64,000 nucleotides of DNA from Glandiceps talaboti (GCF_964340395.1 NC_135555.1:10165931-10229930); one strand, 5' to 3'; positions 33,139 through 45,634 are shown, counted from the stretch's first letter. Made by a program: numbers and translations. The notes: a model not told the origin generated them from the letters alone.

Positions 33139-34301
33139 ACTATACTATGACGATCCACATGATTTTGAAGGAAAGAACATGTTTTGCTGGACCTTTCCAT
33201 GAACTACTGTGTTACCATGTGTGATTGTGACCACCTCATAGTAGACTGATCTTTTTCTTTGTTTGCCATGAGATTTGCAAAAAAGAGTATCCCTTCTGAG
33301 CTGTAGTAGTTTCCTTTCCTTTCCTCTTGACCTGGTCAAATCTCTATTTTCATACTTTCTTAGACCATCAACTTCTTATCACCTTCTTTGTTGGCTTGGC
33401 TTTGTTAGTTCAAATGTTTTGGCCAGTTTTGACTGCTCCTAAGAAAAGGAAGAATTGCAAAAAAACAGTATCATTCCTGAGCTGTTGCAGCTTGTTTTAT
33501 AGTAACACACATTTGATAAGCTTCAACAAGTAATTTAGGATTGAATGGTTCCTACATTGTAATCATGTTTGAAATATATACCAGAAATTTGCATATATGA
33601 ATATATAATGAACTAGCACAAGCCACATCCAAATTGTTCAGATAATGTGAAGTAGTTTATAATGTTCATTCTGATTGGTTAGAAAACAAAGGAAACAAGC
33701 ACATCTGTAGGCTGTATTGTCAATGAGTGATAAAGTATATGACGTTTTCCAATCAGTGGCAACCTTGTAATAGCTTCACAACACAAATTCTAAAGTTTAT
33801 CGCAACAGGTATATTACAAACTTTGACTATATTATCCTGAGGGTGACCCTACTTATTATTATGTTCACTGTGACACCGTCAAAATGATCGGTCTGTCCGT
33901 TGGTAGATTGCAGACATTTAAAAAAAATGAAGTGTCCATGTAAATTTTGGTGACGTTTTCGTAATCATATTTTCTGTTCATAATCATACTTTATGAGTCT
34001 GAAAAAATTTACATTTGCTGAACAAGACGTTTGAAAAATGGTTCAATTTTTTAAGACTTTGATTGTCACATCTAAGGCAACCAGACTACTAAAGTAAAAC
34101 TATTGAAAGCATCACCAACATAATAACACACTCTTGCTTCTTTTGTCTTTCTTTTCAATCAAATAACTGACTCATCATTTTTAAGGTGAATCATATAAAA
34201 CATGTTAGATTTGCCGTAATGTTGTTTCAACACACTCCTCAATAATCAGCTGATAGTGTATAGGTGTCGGATGGTTCATACGTACTGCAAGCTTTCAGCG
34301 G

Positions 34302-34487
34302 TGATATAATGTTATACATTGGTCTCTGAATGCATAATGTTCATCCTGGTAGAACTCTTCACAAAGCAGGCAGTAAAATCCTGAATTCATATATGAAGTT
34401 ATACATTGGCCTCTGAATGCATAATGTACATCCTGGTAGAACTCTTCACAAAGCAAGCAGTAAAATCCTGAATTCATATACGGTGTA
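34302..34487 (-). pseudogene. Gene C degenerate, tandemly duplicated last finger
   Basis: Two 87-bp copies encode M-N-S-G-F-Y-C-L-L-C-E-E-F-Y-Q-D..., clearly the matrin-type finger of B and D. In both copies the first His is Gln (R-x-Q-C), and in the first the second His is Met. TGA follows the second copy. No intact upstream exon provides a matching frame. Confidence 0.75.
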
Positions 34488-34605
34488 ATTCATATACGGT
34501 GTTTCTGAAAGAAGAGCAAATATAAAAGATAGTGAAGCTTCCTTAAAAATCCAAGCCAAGCATCGTGCAATCTTTCTACAATAAGTCTATAGAAATTAAT
34601 AACAA

Positions 34606-34822
34606 CATAATATAATTATAATCTATCCTACTGGAGACTAGCTGTTGTTTTGAAAAGTAACAGTTTCACGTCCTATCCTGGAAGCTTCTTCAGGCCAACT
34701 GGTGATCTGATGACAGATGGTTGGCGACACCTGAGGGAGTAGAATTGTCATGTGATCAGGAAAACTGTTGCCATTCAAAACAATCGCTAGTCCAGTAGGA
34801 TAGGTTATAATTATATTACATC
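34606..34822. mobile_element. MITE with CTATCCTACTGGA inverted ends
   Basis: About 30-bp ends (TAATATAATTATAA then CTATCCTACTGGA) are inverted at 34606-34637 and 34791-34822, and GCTAGT and TTGTTTTGAA are also inverted just inside. It sits between gene C exon 9 and the finger relic, where the linker, fingers 4 and 5 and the acidic exon should be. Confidence 0.75.
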
Positions 34823-34944
34823 ATGATGTTGATTTGTGTTCACATGTGTTTACCATTGATTTGGTTTTTCCCTATCTGAGATACATCAACAACAAACTTC
34901 AGTCCCATGTTATTTTGAATATATTTTGAATATTGAAATATTAC

Positions 34945-35164
34945 CGAAATATCATCATCGGGAATCACAATTGTTAGCTGTGCATAGTCGGCATAAGCGA
35001 ACGTGTTGTCTGCCTTCTCTCTTGGTTCTGTACTGTTCTTTCCTTCTTGGGCCAACTCTGGATCTACATGTAGTTTACTATCGTCTACATCAGTTAAAAG
35101 CTGAACTATCAGGTGACTTTATCTCTTGTGTTCCAAGTTCTACTTCAGTCAGTCTTTCAGGTTC
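34945..35164 (-). pseudogene. Gene C exon 9 with one-base frameshift
   Basis: Acceptor attgcag|GAACCT and donor TCG|gtaata are sound, but the length is 220 nt. The entering frame reads E-P-E-R-L-T-E...K-S-P-D-S-S-A-F-N and stops. From about 35100 the shifted frame is open to the donor (D-V-D-D-S-K-L...P-D-D-D-I-S). One extra T in the TTTT at about 35096-35099 would explain it; sequencing error is possible. Confidence 0.7.
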
Positions 35165-35631
35165 CTGCAATTTTAAGAATACTACTGTTACTATAGATTT
35201 GAGGAACTTTTACAACACATCAGCTTTGATCAGTCATGCTCTCGACAGTCTCAACTGATTTCTACCTGAAACATAACTACTAATTCAGGTCCACAATTAA
35301 ATACCCTTAGGCTAATAATCACCATTATACCATGCACTAGCCAGGTTCAACAAAAAAATATGGAATATACACTCTGGTTGTTCTACATCACAACAATGTG
35401 CGTCTATGTCACAACAATATGTGTCTATGTAATTGGTTCTGCTGTGTTTGAAATGAGTCAAAATTCTCAAAATTACCAATAGTTTCCCTGATTTATAAAA
35501 AATATTACTGGCAATCGTCTGAGTTAACAAACATATAGGACAATGTGAAATGTTAGAACGAGTACCAATATGAAATGCTAGTAGTCAATGTTTCTGTCAT
35601 CTTTCATAAGTGTATTCTCTTGACTACTTAC

Positions 35632-35715
35632 AGCATTTATATCTTTGGTATCTTCTTCCACAAGTCTTTTTATACTGGTATGATGCTTCTTCCCTTGGAG
35701 ATGCTCTTCATATTT
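35632..35715 (-). CDS. Gene C exon 8, His half of finger 3
   Basis: 28 codons, aaccag|AAATAT to GCT|gtaagt (K-Y-E-E-H-L-Q-G-K-K-H). Confidence 0.8.
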
Positions 35716-36258
35716 CTGGTTATGAAAATTAAGAATAAAATTACACAAAAAATACAGGCCTGTGTAAATAGTAACCCTACTCATTTCTATATTTTTCATA
35801 ATTTCTTGGGTCTGTGCTAGTTATGTGTGTTGACTAAACTTCAGTTCGTGGTTTCTTCACCTTTTTAGCAAAAAATAACTTGACATGTGAGTGTAAGTGT
35901 GATGTACATTGAGTGTTTGTGTTGTTTTCTGCAGCTGTACGTTCATGCACGTAGCGAATGAAAGTGCAGTAGAAACCATTGCACACACAAATGTAATACA
36001 CCTCCACCCCCACCCCCACCCCACACACACACATCTCAAGCATCCACACTGGCACTTGCATGTCATGGAGTTCTCTTACTATTACAATGTGCAATCACAT
36101 ACAATTTCAGGTAAAAGGAATGACCACACACTCATTTTGCTTACTGATATGCAAAAGTGTTTTCGGCATTTCACTGCAGTGCTAATACCACTAGTATGCA
36201 CACATACTGATCCAAGTTATCTCTAGTGTATATATATGGTGTCATTTGAAGTACTTAC

Positions 36259-36312
36259 CTTAACATCAATGTCAATATCACATAAAAGGCACCAAATTGT
36301 TTTCATTGGTGG
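36259..36312 (-). CDS. Gene C exon 7, Cys half of finger 3
   Basis: 18 codons, ttgctag|CCACCA to AAG|gtaagt (I-W-C-L-L-C-D-I-D-I-D-V-K). Confidence 0.8.
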
Positions 36313-36674
36313 CTAGCAAAGAAAAATATATACAAATTCTGTTAAAATACCATTTTATATCATATTGTTATTTTGTCACCCAAAATTAACATAATTAATG
36401 TATGTTGATAGCAGTATCCAATACAAGTGTACTGGAAGCACAAATAAGCCTTATTGGACTTTTCCTGTAAAGTAATCTAGTAAATTCATCTCGCTTCAGA
36501 AGCTGAGAAGTGAGCCAATTCAGTTACCATCCAACACTACAGTAGTAACGAAGCTATGCTAGAGCAGAGGTACATACCATGTAACAGAAATTATCCCTAA
36601 ACTAAATATAACCCACTCTGCAATCTAAAGCCAACTGTCAAATGGATGAAGAAATAAAAAAGACTAACACTTAC

Positions 36675-36776
36675 TTCATTGTCAAAGCCTCCAGGAGAAT
36701 TTTTATACGCCAAGAAATCTATCAATTGTTTTCTTCTCTTCAAATGAGCCATTGCCACTAGGTGGGCTTTAATACC
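36675..36776 (-). CDS. Gene C exon 6, His half of finger 2
   Basis: 34 codons, atacag|GGTATT to GAA|gtaagt. G-I-K-A-H-L-V-A-M-A-H completes C-x2-C-x12-H-x5-H. A basic helix follows. Confidence 0.85.
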
Positions 36777-37195
36777 CTGTATGTCATAAAAAAATATGTC
36801 ATTCATAAAAAGTACTTGCAAAGTACTATATGATCAAATACACTTTCTTGATAGCACCTTCAAATATTCATACACGTCTAGAATAATCTGCTTGAAAAGT
36901 CTGGTTTGCAAAATGCAACAAAATCTTGCATTTTGGCTTGTACACATTAATACATATTGATATTAAATATGTTGTAATTAGACCTCAATAAAACATATAC
37001 CACATCATCAAATCAACAAATGATTTCATCTGTTTCATATATTTGTAAGATTTCACTTAAAATTTGGTAAGTGGTGAAACATACAGTCTTTACAAACTGT
37101 GTCTTGCTAGTGTTCTCTGAAATTTGATCAAGGGTGAAACATACAAACTTTACATAGTATCTTCACCCAGGTTTAGGAGGCTTGGTTTGAGATCC

Positions 37196-37199
<4 letters not shown>

Positions 37200-37246
<47 letters not shown>

Positions 37247-37287
37247 TGTCTGTGTGTCTGTCTGTCTGTCTGTCTGTCTGTGTCTGT
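37200..37287. repeat. (GT)n/(TCTG)n microsatellite
   Basis: GT repeats then CTGT repeats in a gene C intron. Confidence 0.95.
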
Positions 37288-37456
37288 GGGGTGGGGGCAA
37301 GTTAAAAGTTGCATACATTTCCATACAATGTAACAAAAACACAAACCATCTTCCTCTAAGTCTAACCTTAGCAAAACACTCTTTTCATCATTTCTATATC
37401 AATATACTTGCAAGAACTATTGGGTCAAAATACAAACTACACAAACTGTTTTTTAC

Positions 37457-37555
37457 CTTCAAGGCAAGGAACTTTTGTTCACAGATAGCACAGAAGAGTT
37501 CATTGCCATCCTCCAGTTTAAAGGTTTCAGTTTTCAACTTTGCCTCAATAGTATC
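37457..37555 (-). CDS. Gene C exon 5, Cys half of finger 2
   Basis: 33 codons, cttgcag|GATACT to AAG|gtaaaa; ends F-C-A-I-C-E-Q-K-F-L-A-L-K. Confidence 0.85.
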
Positions 37556-37871
37556 CTGCAAGAGAGGAAGTTACAAATATCAGGTGCACATATATGGAAA
37601 TATTTTTATTACAAAACATTTTTATCGATATGTGGTGCTGTGAGACTTCAAAGTATGACATATTAATCCTGTTTTTTGTGTACAAAGATATAGTAATACC
37701 CTCCACCCCATCCCACCCCCTCTAGAAAATAGATTAATTACTCATATCGAGACTGATTGTCACTGGCATTATACTTAGTTCAAAGTTTTCAATGGGGTGT
37801 GAATACTAAATATTTTGGAGGAGTTCAAAATAGAATTACATGTAGCTATTTTAGTCTGCTAAGATACTTAC

Positions 37872-37958
37872 TGGTATGTAATCCAAAACTTGAAATTTTG
37901 ATTTAACTTCTGCTACTACACATTTGTGTTTCTTGCCACGGATGTGTTGTTGATAACT
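37872..37958 (-). CDS. Gene C exon 4, His half of finger 1
   Basis: 29 codons, ttgccag|AGTTAT to CCA|gtaagt (S-Y-Q-Q-H-I-R-G-K-K-H); same length as in gene B. Confidence 0.85.
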
Positions 37959-38905
37959 CTGGCAAAGAGATAAACATATATTCAAATTTGACGTACTAAA
38001 ATTATACAACATGATGTTTAAAAACATTGAGAGCAAACTTTGTTCATTTAGGTCCCTTCCCCCTCCCCTAAATGAAGGTTCACAAGTACGTTTATATTTT
38101 ATGTAACCTATGATGACAACTGTAGCGGTCACAGCACTACCATCGATGTAATGTAAAAACATGATTGTAAACATATTAAAATACTACTAGAAACCCAGCA
38201 CCATATCTCGCATTAGAAGATATTTTTATCAACTGAACAACATCTCAATAGTAAATATAAAAGCTATTGTCATTGAAGGAGTGAAAGTTTTCTATCGAAA
38301 TTTGGTTAGAAGTGCACAAATGAATTTCAGCAATCACATTGATGCTGGACTTCATGAGATATATTGCTGCCAAGAGTGATCAGATTACTGACACATTACA
38401 GCATAAAAAGTACACAAAGACAGCAGTATTATTATGTACAATATTGTGTGGAAAACTCCTATTATATAGGTATACCACTGATTACTTGCACTAGAATGTA
38501 TACATAGTACAGTAATATTATTACAGATTATAGCTATATATGCAAATGATATGCAAATGAGTATGCAAATACCTTGTAAATGGAATTACATGGTCTCAGA
38601 GTACAATTTTTTAATGGAAATTTGCTGTTTCAGATAAATATGTAATAATAGCTTGGGCACTTAGTGTGGACACTTGGGGATATTTGAACACATGTTTGCA
38701 GTGTTTTCTGCTGCATGGCCAAGAGAACACCACAAAATAGTGCAAACACATGCACCGTGAGACGGTGAGTAGACCACACTTGCACTCTCAAATCATGGGG
38801 TTTTCTGTCATAGTTGAACTCCGCCTTCAATTGCAGGTGAAATGTCTGGGATATGATCAAATGATCCTGCTATTACTAATAGACTTCAGTAGCTAAACCA
38901 CTCAC

Positions 38906-39121
38906 CGTTATAGTTGAGGTTACAATATCACAAATTTTGCATCGTACCATATTTTTGCCTAGTCTAGTCATATTCAGATCTTCAGTGATAAACTGTTGGC
39001 ATTCAACAGTTTTTGGTTCATGGGTAGGTTGTTTTAGTTGATCATAATGTCTTGGCAATTCTTGCTGTCTATTTGCATCAGTGTTAGGTGATATGACTGG
39101 TGACACCTTCCAAGTGGGTGA
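38906..39121 (-). CDS. Gene C exon 3, Cys half of finger 1
   Basis: 72 codons, attgtag|TCACCC to ACG|gtgagt; ends R-C-K-I-C-D-I-V-T-S-T-I-T. Confidence 0.85.
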
Positions 39122-39844
39122 CTACAATCAATCAAACAAAACATTTCCTGGGTAAATAATGAGCTCATATAAAGGAAAGAATTCTGGGGAATGCAACAGA
39201 TGAAAAAGAATTACATTTACAAACCCACAAAAAGACAGCTAGATCTACCATAGGACTATATGCGTTTTACATGTTTGCAGGGTCTGGGTGACAGGGTTAG
39301 CTGTCGATTGACTGGGAAAGCCTTGACAGTTCCACAGCAACGTGATATGAAGTGTGCAATATAGCCATGTCACATAGTCCCAAATCTGAATGGATTTTTG
39401 TAGAAATGTGTGATTGTGTTTATGAATTTATATGTGTCTGCAAAGAAAGGAAAATGACTGGTAGCAAATCCCAGCACACTTCTTTTTAATAAAAAAGAAG
39501 AGTTTTAGGTCGGCATTGATTGTAATTTGTTTTTATATGCAAATCAGTATGCAAATTAGATCATGTGGCAATAACAATCACTTAGGGTATACACTCAACT
39601 CAGTCTTCAGAAAGTACGTTTACAAAAAATATATGTTGTTTGTGTGCAATTGCAATTATAACTGCAAAAAGTGGTTGCAACCTCCCTTAAAAAAAGGATG
39701 TTGTCACCAGCAAACATTTCAAAATAGCACTATTGGTGGGTGTAATATGCATACCAAGAACACTGTGAATTGATGGCTGATGACAATTGATAGCAGCAGC
39801 TACTACTACTATCAATGAAAAAAGAAGTGAAAACTGAACTGTAC

Positions 39845-41130
39845 CCGATCTTGTCGAAGCCTCTTAAAATCCTGTTGAATGTTCTGTTCTCTGGACTCCA
39901 TTGATCGTTTAGAGATATGGCATACTTGTTGCTCCCAGCTTCCATAGGAGAAGCTTTGTGATTCAGGTTTTCCATATTTGGAAATACCATCTCCTAGAAA
40001 CTGGTCAGGAAACCTTGGACGATTTGACCTGACCAGAAAGTGACCTTCTCCATACAGTCTTTCATCTGTACTGTGCTTAGGAGATAACGCTTGATTGACT
40101 CGGTGTTGCCTGTGACCCTCCCACTGGTGAACTGGCACCGTTTTCGAATTAGTGTGACCTTCCTGATGGTGACCATCATGCCCACTACCTGGTGGCACCA
40201 TTCTAGAATGACTCCGATCTCCCCAATGGCGACTACCACTCCCACTAGCTGGTGGCACCATTCCAGAATAATTATGACCTTCCCAACGGTTACAATCACT
40301 CCCACTAGCCAGTGAAACCATTCCAGAATGACCTTCCCATTGGTGAGCATCATGCCCACTAGCTGATGGCACCATTTCAGAATAACTCTCATGAGGCCTG
40401 TCTCTAGTGAGAGTGTGACCAGTGAAAGGTGAAGCAGTTTGTGACATTTCCTGAACAGACTTTTCACCTCTGATTCCTCCCCTATACCTCCCTTCATGGC
40501 TGGTATTGTGTTCAGAAAGGCTAGTATTGCACTTTGCCACAGTTTCAGGACCAAAGTTTCCCGCTGTCAGATGCATCTCAGTCATATCTTTCATTTGTTT
40601 TGCAGACTGTAACTGTGTGCCATCAGCACCAAACTGTCCTCCTCTGTCTTGTGAACCATGGCCATAATCAAACACCTCTTGGTCCTGTACAGCTTCCAAA
40701 CGAGACAGTTGAGCATGAATCTCTCTCAATTGAGAAGTACTTGCCAGATCAACACCCCCACGAGCAAATGCCTGCTCAATAACAGATTTCTGTTGCTTGA
40801 TGGCACTATTAACAGGCTGGTGTTGAGTTTTATCTGGCTGTGAGAACATACTTGCTCTGGACATTTGAGGTGAAGGTGGTGACAGTGATGTTTGCTGTGC
40901 CTTACGCTGTTTCTGGTGTATTTTCACTTGGTCATTGAATTGCTCCTGCAACGTTATCATCAACTGGTGCAACTGTTTTTTTATCACTGTCTGCTCACTT
41001 TGACAATTCTCATCCATCAATTGTAACACCTGTTCACCAAGCTTCTGGGCTATTTGTTCTGGAATACCATTCTCAGCATTGTCTGTGGTATGTGAACTCA
41101 GGGTCGGATCTTGCTGTCTAGAGGCATTAC
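39845..41130 (-). CDS. Gene C exon 2, Q-rich scaffold exon
   Basis: 428 codons, ttgcag|GTAATG to CGG|gtacag. It has L-G-E-Q-V-L-Q-L, E-V-F-D-Y-G-H-G-S-Q-D-R-G-G and the K-Q-M helix. It also carries about five copies of a W-E-G-H-x-x-S-x-M-V-P-x-A-S-G-like unit (40110-40400) that B lacks. The end is K-R-L-R-Q-D-R. Confidence 0.85.
40110..40400 (-). repeat. Coding minisatellite in gene C exon 2
   Basis: Imperfect units of about 45-60 bp encode S-G-M-V-P-x-A-S-G-x-x-x-x-x-W-E-G-H; five are recognisable. Found in C only. Confidence 0.75.
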
Positions 41131-42104
41131 CTGCAACAAAATGAGAAATACATGTTTAAAAACATCACTGGTACAATTTTTTAACACACATCTTGTGCCA
41201 ATGGCTATGTAGAAAATGCATATTATTACCATAAAGTACATATTGAGCGTTTTCTCCCTGGCCTATTAGTACAAAGTAAGCAATAAAATCATATAGAGAC
41301 ACAGGAGGGTTTATATAATAAATACTCAAAAATAAGACACAGTATAACTCTACTGTACATCAACTTGATGTCTTTCCCTATGATTACTTGCATAGAGAAT
41401 AAATTTCACCAATCGTATGACATTAATGTTCTCCATCTGCTTTAGGAGAAGAAATTTCTGGAAGTACAATTTTTGTAGAAGTATGAAGGTATGTTCAAAT
41501 CAGCATACAGTGGGCAGACCAGACTGAAATGGTATTTATCTTCTATATCCCCTCTATTACAATAATTTTCATTTATTATTATTTCTTTATTTCAGGCCAT
41601 CAAGATGTCCGATAAAAAAATATCAAAAACATACAAAAACAAAAACAAACGGACAGAATAATATTAAACTAGCAACTATCTTGTACTGTACATGACAATC
41701 CTATAATTTCAACCTTTCAACCTTTCACCCTTTCACCCACCAGGAACTTGTATATTATCACATTACAACAGCTATACCACAGGAAGTATGGAATCAAGTG
41801 AACGATAACTCTGAGCTCTTCATGCAATTTAACCCTTGACCTACAAGTAAATGCAGTCTGTAGCGGTTTCGCTCTCGGTCCTCCGCTAGAAGTTAGAACC
41901 GCTGTTTTTCTTTGCAAACCCCGCAAGAAATAAAAAGTCAACGAAAAATATTGAGCCATACAAAATAAAATATAAAAATACCGCCAATGGCGTTGTAGCA
42001 CAACTGTAGTTTTTAAAAATGTTTATCCATATGCTAGTCTATGCTAACAATAGGTGTTTATTTGCTGAATAACTATCCAGTTGCCTATCCAACCATGTTG
42101 CTAT

Positions 42105-42740
42105 CTTTACGATAAATGCTATCATTTGGCTGTTGCTATGGGCGTGGTCATGTTGTTAGATATATTTGCATACATTTGTGTATGTTTTTGTTCACTTGTG
42201 TATGAATTCCTGATATTGTCTTTGCAATATACGTGATCATTTGGCTGTTGCTATGGGCGTGGTCTTGTTGCTAGGAAAATTTACATACATTTTTTGAATG
42301 TTTATTCAATTGTCTATTAAACCCTGTTATCTTTGTGAAATACACCACCGTTTGGCTGTTGCTATGGGCGTGGTCATGGTTACTAGGGTATTTGCATACA
42401 TTTTTTAAATGTTAATTCATCTGTCTTTCTATTCCTGTTGTTATCTTTGCAATATACGTGATTATTTGGCTGTTGTTATGGGCGTGGTCTTGTTGCTATG
42501 CAAATTTACATACATTTTTTGGATGTTTATTCAATTATCTATTAAACCCTGTTGTTATCTTTGTGAAATACACCACCGTTTGGCTGTTGCTATGGGCGTG
42601 GTCATGTTTGCTAGGGTATTTGCATACATTTTTTGAATGTTTACTCACTTGCTTACCAGATGATGTTGTTATTTGACCAAAATATACTGCCATTTGGTTG
42701 TTGCTAAGGGCGTGGTCATGGTCGCTAGGGCCAATTTTGT
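42105..42740. repeat. Satellite array, about 114-bp unit, six copies
   Basis: GGCTGTTGCTATGGGCGTGG-like words begin at 42128, 42243, 42354, 42468, 42582 and 42696, i.e. spacings of 115, 111, 114, 114 and 114 bp. Each unit also has TTGCATACATTTT or TTACATACATTTT and a GAATGTTTATTCA-like word. Confidence 0.9.
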
Positions 42741-43235
42741 CAAAATGTTTTCAAGAAAATCTGCAGAATAACAGTTTCAGAAACATCTCGCCAAGTTTCA
42801 GACTAATTGACCAAGTACTTTTTGAGATATAAGTTTTTGACCAAAAATGAACATTTTTACACCTAATTTGCATATCACTCATGGAATCATGGTAAGCTTA
42901 ATATTTCTTCGTCCATACATCCCTAGATACATTCCCATTAAATTTCAGCCCAATCTGCTCAGTAGTTTTAGAATTATAGATTTTTAACCAAAAATACACA
43001 TTTTTAGCCCTAATTTGCATATCACTGATGGAATCATCCCGTCATGAACAAATCTTACTTTACACCACCTTAAGAATGTTCCCACCAAATTTCGCACGAA
43101 TCTGCCCAGTAGTTTCTGAGTTTAAGTTTTTTGACCAAAAATCACATTTTTTGACCCAAATCACACATCTGTGACAGACAGACGCCGGGCGATCCCTATA
43201 GCACTACTGAACAAGTTCAGTTGTGCTAAAAAGGA
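42740..43235. repeat. Diverged repeat block next to the satellite
   Basis: The phrases TTTTTGACCAAAAAT or TTTTTAACCAAAAAT and CTAATTTGCATATCACT recur about every 120 bp. The block ends in GACAGACAGACGCCGGGCG, a kind of end common in dispersed elements of marine invertebrates. Confidence 0.6.
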
Positions 43236-43666
43236 ATAAAAAAAAGTATTGTAAAGAAAAAGAAAGCTACAGTTATATTGCAGCTACCCTTGACCCCACG
43301 ACACTGCGTCGACAGTTATATTAATCAACCAACCAGAGTATACTGTGAGCAATACTGAACTCTGGAGCCAGAAATTCGTTTATATATTATCATGATTATA
43401 CAGAAGATCAGTTATTGATATTGTTGAGGCCAACAGAGACTTGAACAGTTTCCTATTTTAACGTTTAACTTTAAATGTTTGTCTGTTTGAGGCTTTGAGT
43501 CGACAGTGTTGTGATAAAATAAATCAATGCCGATACAAGATACACAATACACATGGCAAGTGCAGGAACAGCGCGTTGTGTTTGCAAGTTTACCCTGGTC
43601 AATAGCGCACTGAGCAGTGAATGCAGTCTCGTTATCTTGCAGAGCTATAATGAAAAGCTTGCTTAC

Positions 43667-43748
43667 CAATTGTTGCCCCATATATTTCCAGTTCGGACAT
43701 AAACTCCTGATATTGTTCAGCAAGGCTAGCTAGGCTGTTCGTCGCCAT
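43667..43748 (-). CDS. Gene C exon 1 (start)
   Basis: 27 codons plus one base (M-A-T-N-S-L-A-S-L-A-E-Q-Y-Q-E-F-M...), donor ATTG|gtaagc, phase 1 as in A and B. Confidence 0.85.
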
Positions 43749-43790
43749 TTTGTATGTCGCTGTTGAGTTTGTAAATACTTCTCTCCAGTG
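43749..43790 (-). promoter_or_regulatory. Conserved 5' leader of gene C
   Basis: 42 bases, 34 identical to the leader of gene B without gaps, ending ACAGCGACATACAAA before ATG. Confidence 0.7.
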
Positions 43791-45634
43791 AACTACACCG
43801 AACACTCGCGGTCATATATATGTACGTATGCGAATGTTTCGCATGTTTCAACCACTTCGTACGTGCGCACCGATTGTAAACATCGACGAATATTTCACTT
43901 TACGCCATGGAGGGATGCGAGCAAATGGCATAGATATTGAAGACCCTTTTTCTTTTTAAACTTTGTGTTTTTTTTCTGTTGTTTTCTTCCTTTCGCACTT
44001 GTTTCAGTTGCATATTATTCTTCCTTTATTGACTAAATAAAACTTTCGGAAGTACAGTCAACACTAAGGGGGAAACCATTTGATTAGTGGGGAGTAAGGC
44101 CCGGGGAGTGAGGACTTGCGAAGAAAGAAAATGTTGCCGTCCCCAAAGAGCTGAGGAAGAAATTTGTCTCTGAGCTTCAGGGGAAACAAAATGACCTGAT
44201 GCTTTACAAGTGTCGAATGTTGAACCACTTTCAATTAGACAAACTTTTATGGGACAGTTTTTAATGGAGCTCAGTTGCTATAGCAACTCAAATTAAAATA
44301 GGTGAACTGTCAGTAGCTTAATACCATATAACTGAATCATCTCTTATTTTTCAAGAAAACTTAAATATTTTTTTCTTTTTTCTTTATGCGATAGAATATT
44401 GACCGCCCTAGCGATTGATGCTTTAGGGAGCTAATCGTTGAAGAGTACTAATCAGGAGGTAGTCTGCTTACAGCGTGCATTGGGTGTTTGACTGGTGTTG
44501 ATGATATTCCACATATTAAAGGGGCACAAGCTGAATTGATATGTTTTTTTGGGTGGAATTTTTTTTCTGCCTATTAAAACTCACAGTACAGTGTTCAACT
44601 TACTGAGACACACTTGCAATTGACTGAACTCAAACCTGTGCATTAGAATAACTTATTAACAATCCCATGACGTAATTTATCATACTTATCAACAAATGTA
44701 CAGGAACTCCCTATTATGCAATCAACAATTCTAACAATGCCAGAACACAAATTATAATGTCATAGAGGACATACATCAACATAAACATTATACTGGGATC
44801 TAGTTTAATTGCAGTTTTTTATAACTTATAAGTATGTTCACGAGAGTAAAAAGCACATAAACTCTGCTTTTGCCACTTTAATACCTCACAACTGTTTTCA
44901 GGGATTTGATGAGACTGGACAAATACAACTTTATATTCAACTGGGTATAACAGAAAAATCTGTTTTATTCCATATACAAAATTAAATTCTGGATTGCATG
45001 CTTGCTGCTCCCTGTGGTTTTACAAGAAGCAGGCCATGCAAGCAGGCGTATACTCTACTTTGGCTACAAGTTGTACGAATTAGACAAACTTTTCACGTCC
45101 TAACCTTAGCGAATACAATGTCATGATGTTCTGCAAGTGTTATACAACAGTAAATTTTGAAGATAGCCATAGCTTTTCAGTTGCTATGGATGTTTTCATG
45201 GTTGTTAAGGAATTTTGTGTGGTTTGTGCTATGCTCATTTTCTGGCTTACTCATATTTACAAACCCCCAATCCCCACCCATACAGTAACTGAGCTCCACC
45301 AAATATCATAGCCATGTATCCAGCCATTGTTTACTTTGATTCTCGACCAAATACAATACCTCACGTGCAGACCTTTGGAGCAACAAGCCAAGAACATAAA
45401 ACTTTATCCTGTTGTCTAATCTGCCTCCTGTGCATCTGATGAAATACCAAGGCTGTGATGTTATACTCTCATGCCATAACAACTATTTTAATCCAAGTTC
45501 ATATATTCAGACTTCATTTGCCAATGATCATACCCTACACACACTAATTTCTCATTCATTCATTCATTCATTCCACAAATAAAATCTCATACTTTATTGC
45601 ACATTTTAAACCAAAATTGATAGAGGTAGAAATG

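Larger units (their letters stand above)
30294..34290. other. Intergenic region between convergent genes B and C
   Basis: The first 0.6-1.7 kb is probably the gene B 3' UTR: AATAAA at 30873-30878, with further AATAAA at 31420 and 32008. Beyond lie a GT/CA tract (32145-32232), a hairpin (33071-33138) and AT-rich DNA. No gene is recognised. Confidence 0.5.
41131..43666 (-). other. Gene C intron 1
   Basis: A 2.5-kb intron. It holds the 114-bp satellite (42105-42740) followed by three degenerate segments of a TTTTTGACCAAAAAT/TTTGCATATCAC repeat (42740-43235) with a GACAGACAGACGCCGGGCG end. No exon is seen. Confidence 0.6.
34295..43748 (-). pseudogene. Gene C: paralogue with frameshift and degenerate 3' end
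   Basis: Nine exons match gene B exons 1-9: 43748-43667, 41130-39845, 39121-38906, 37958-37872, 37555-37457, 36776-36675, 36312-36259, 35715-35632 and 35164-34945. Exons 1-8 are intact, with correct phases and three perfect U1-type fingers. Exon 9 is 220 nt (one more than a multiple of three), so the normal frame stops at 35092-35090, giving about 694 residues. The linker, fingers 4 and 5 and the acidic exon have no counterpart. A duplicated, His-less relic of the last finger lies at 34302-34487. C could still encode a short three-finger protein, or be decaying. Confidence 0.75.

Noticed and set aside
34840-35055. Separate minus-strand ORF as its own gene
   Set aside because: It is the shifted reading frame of gene C exon 9, run past the donor into the intron.
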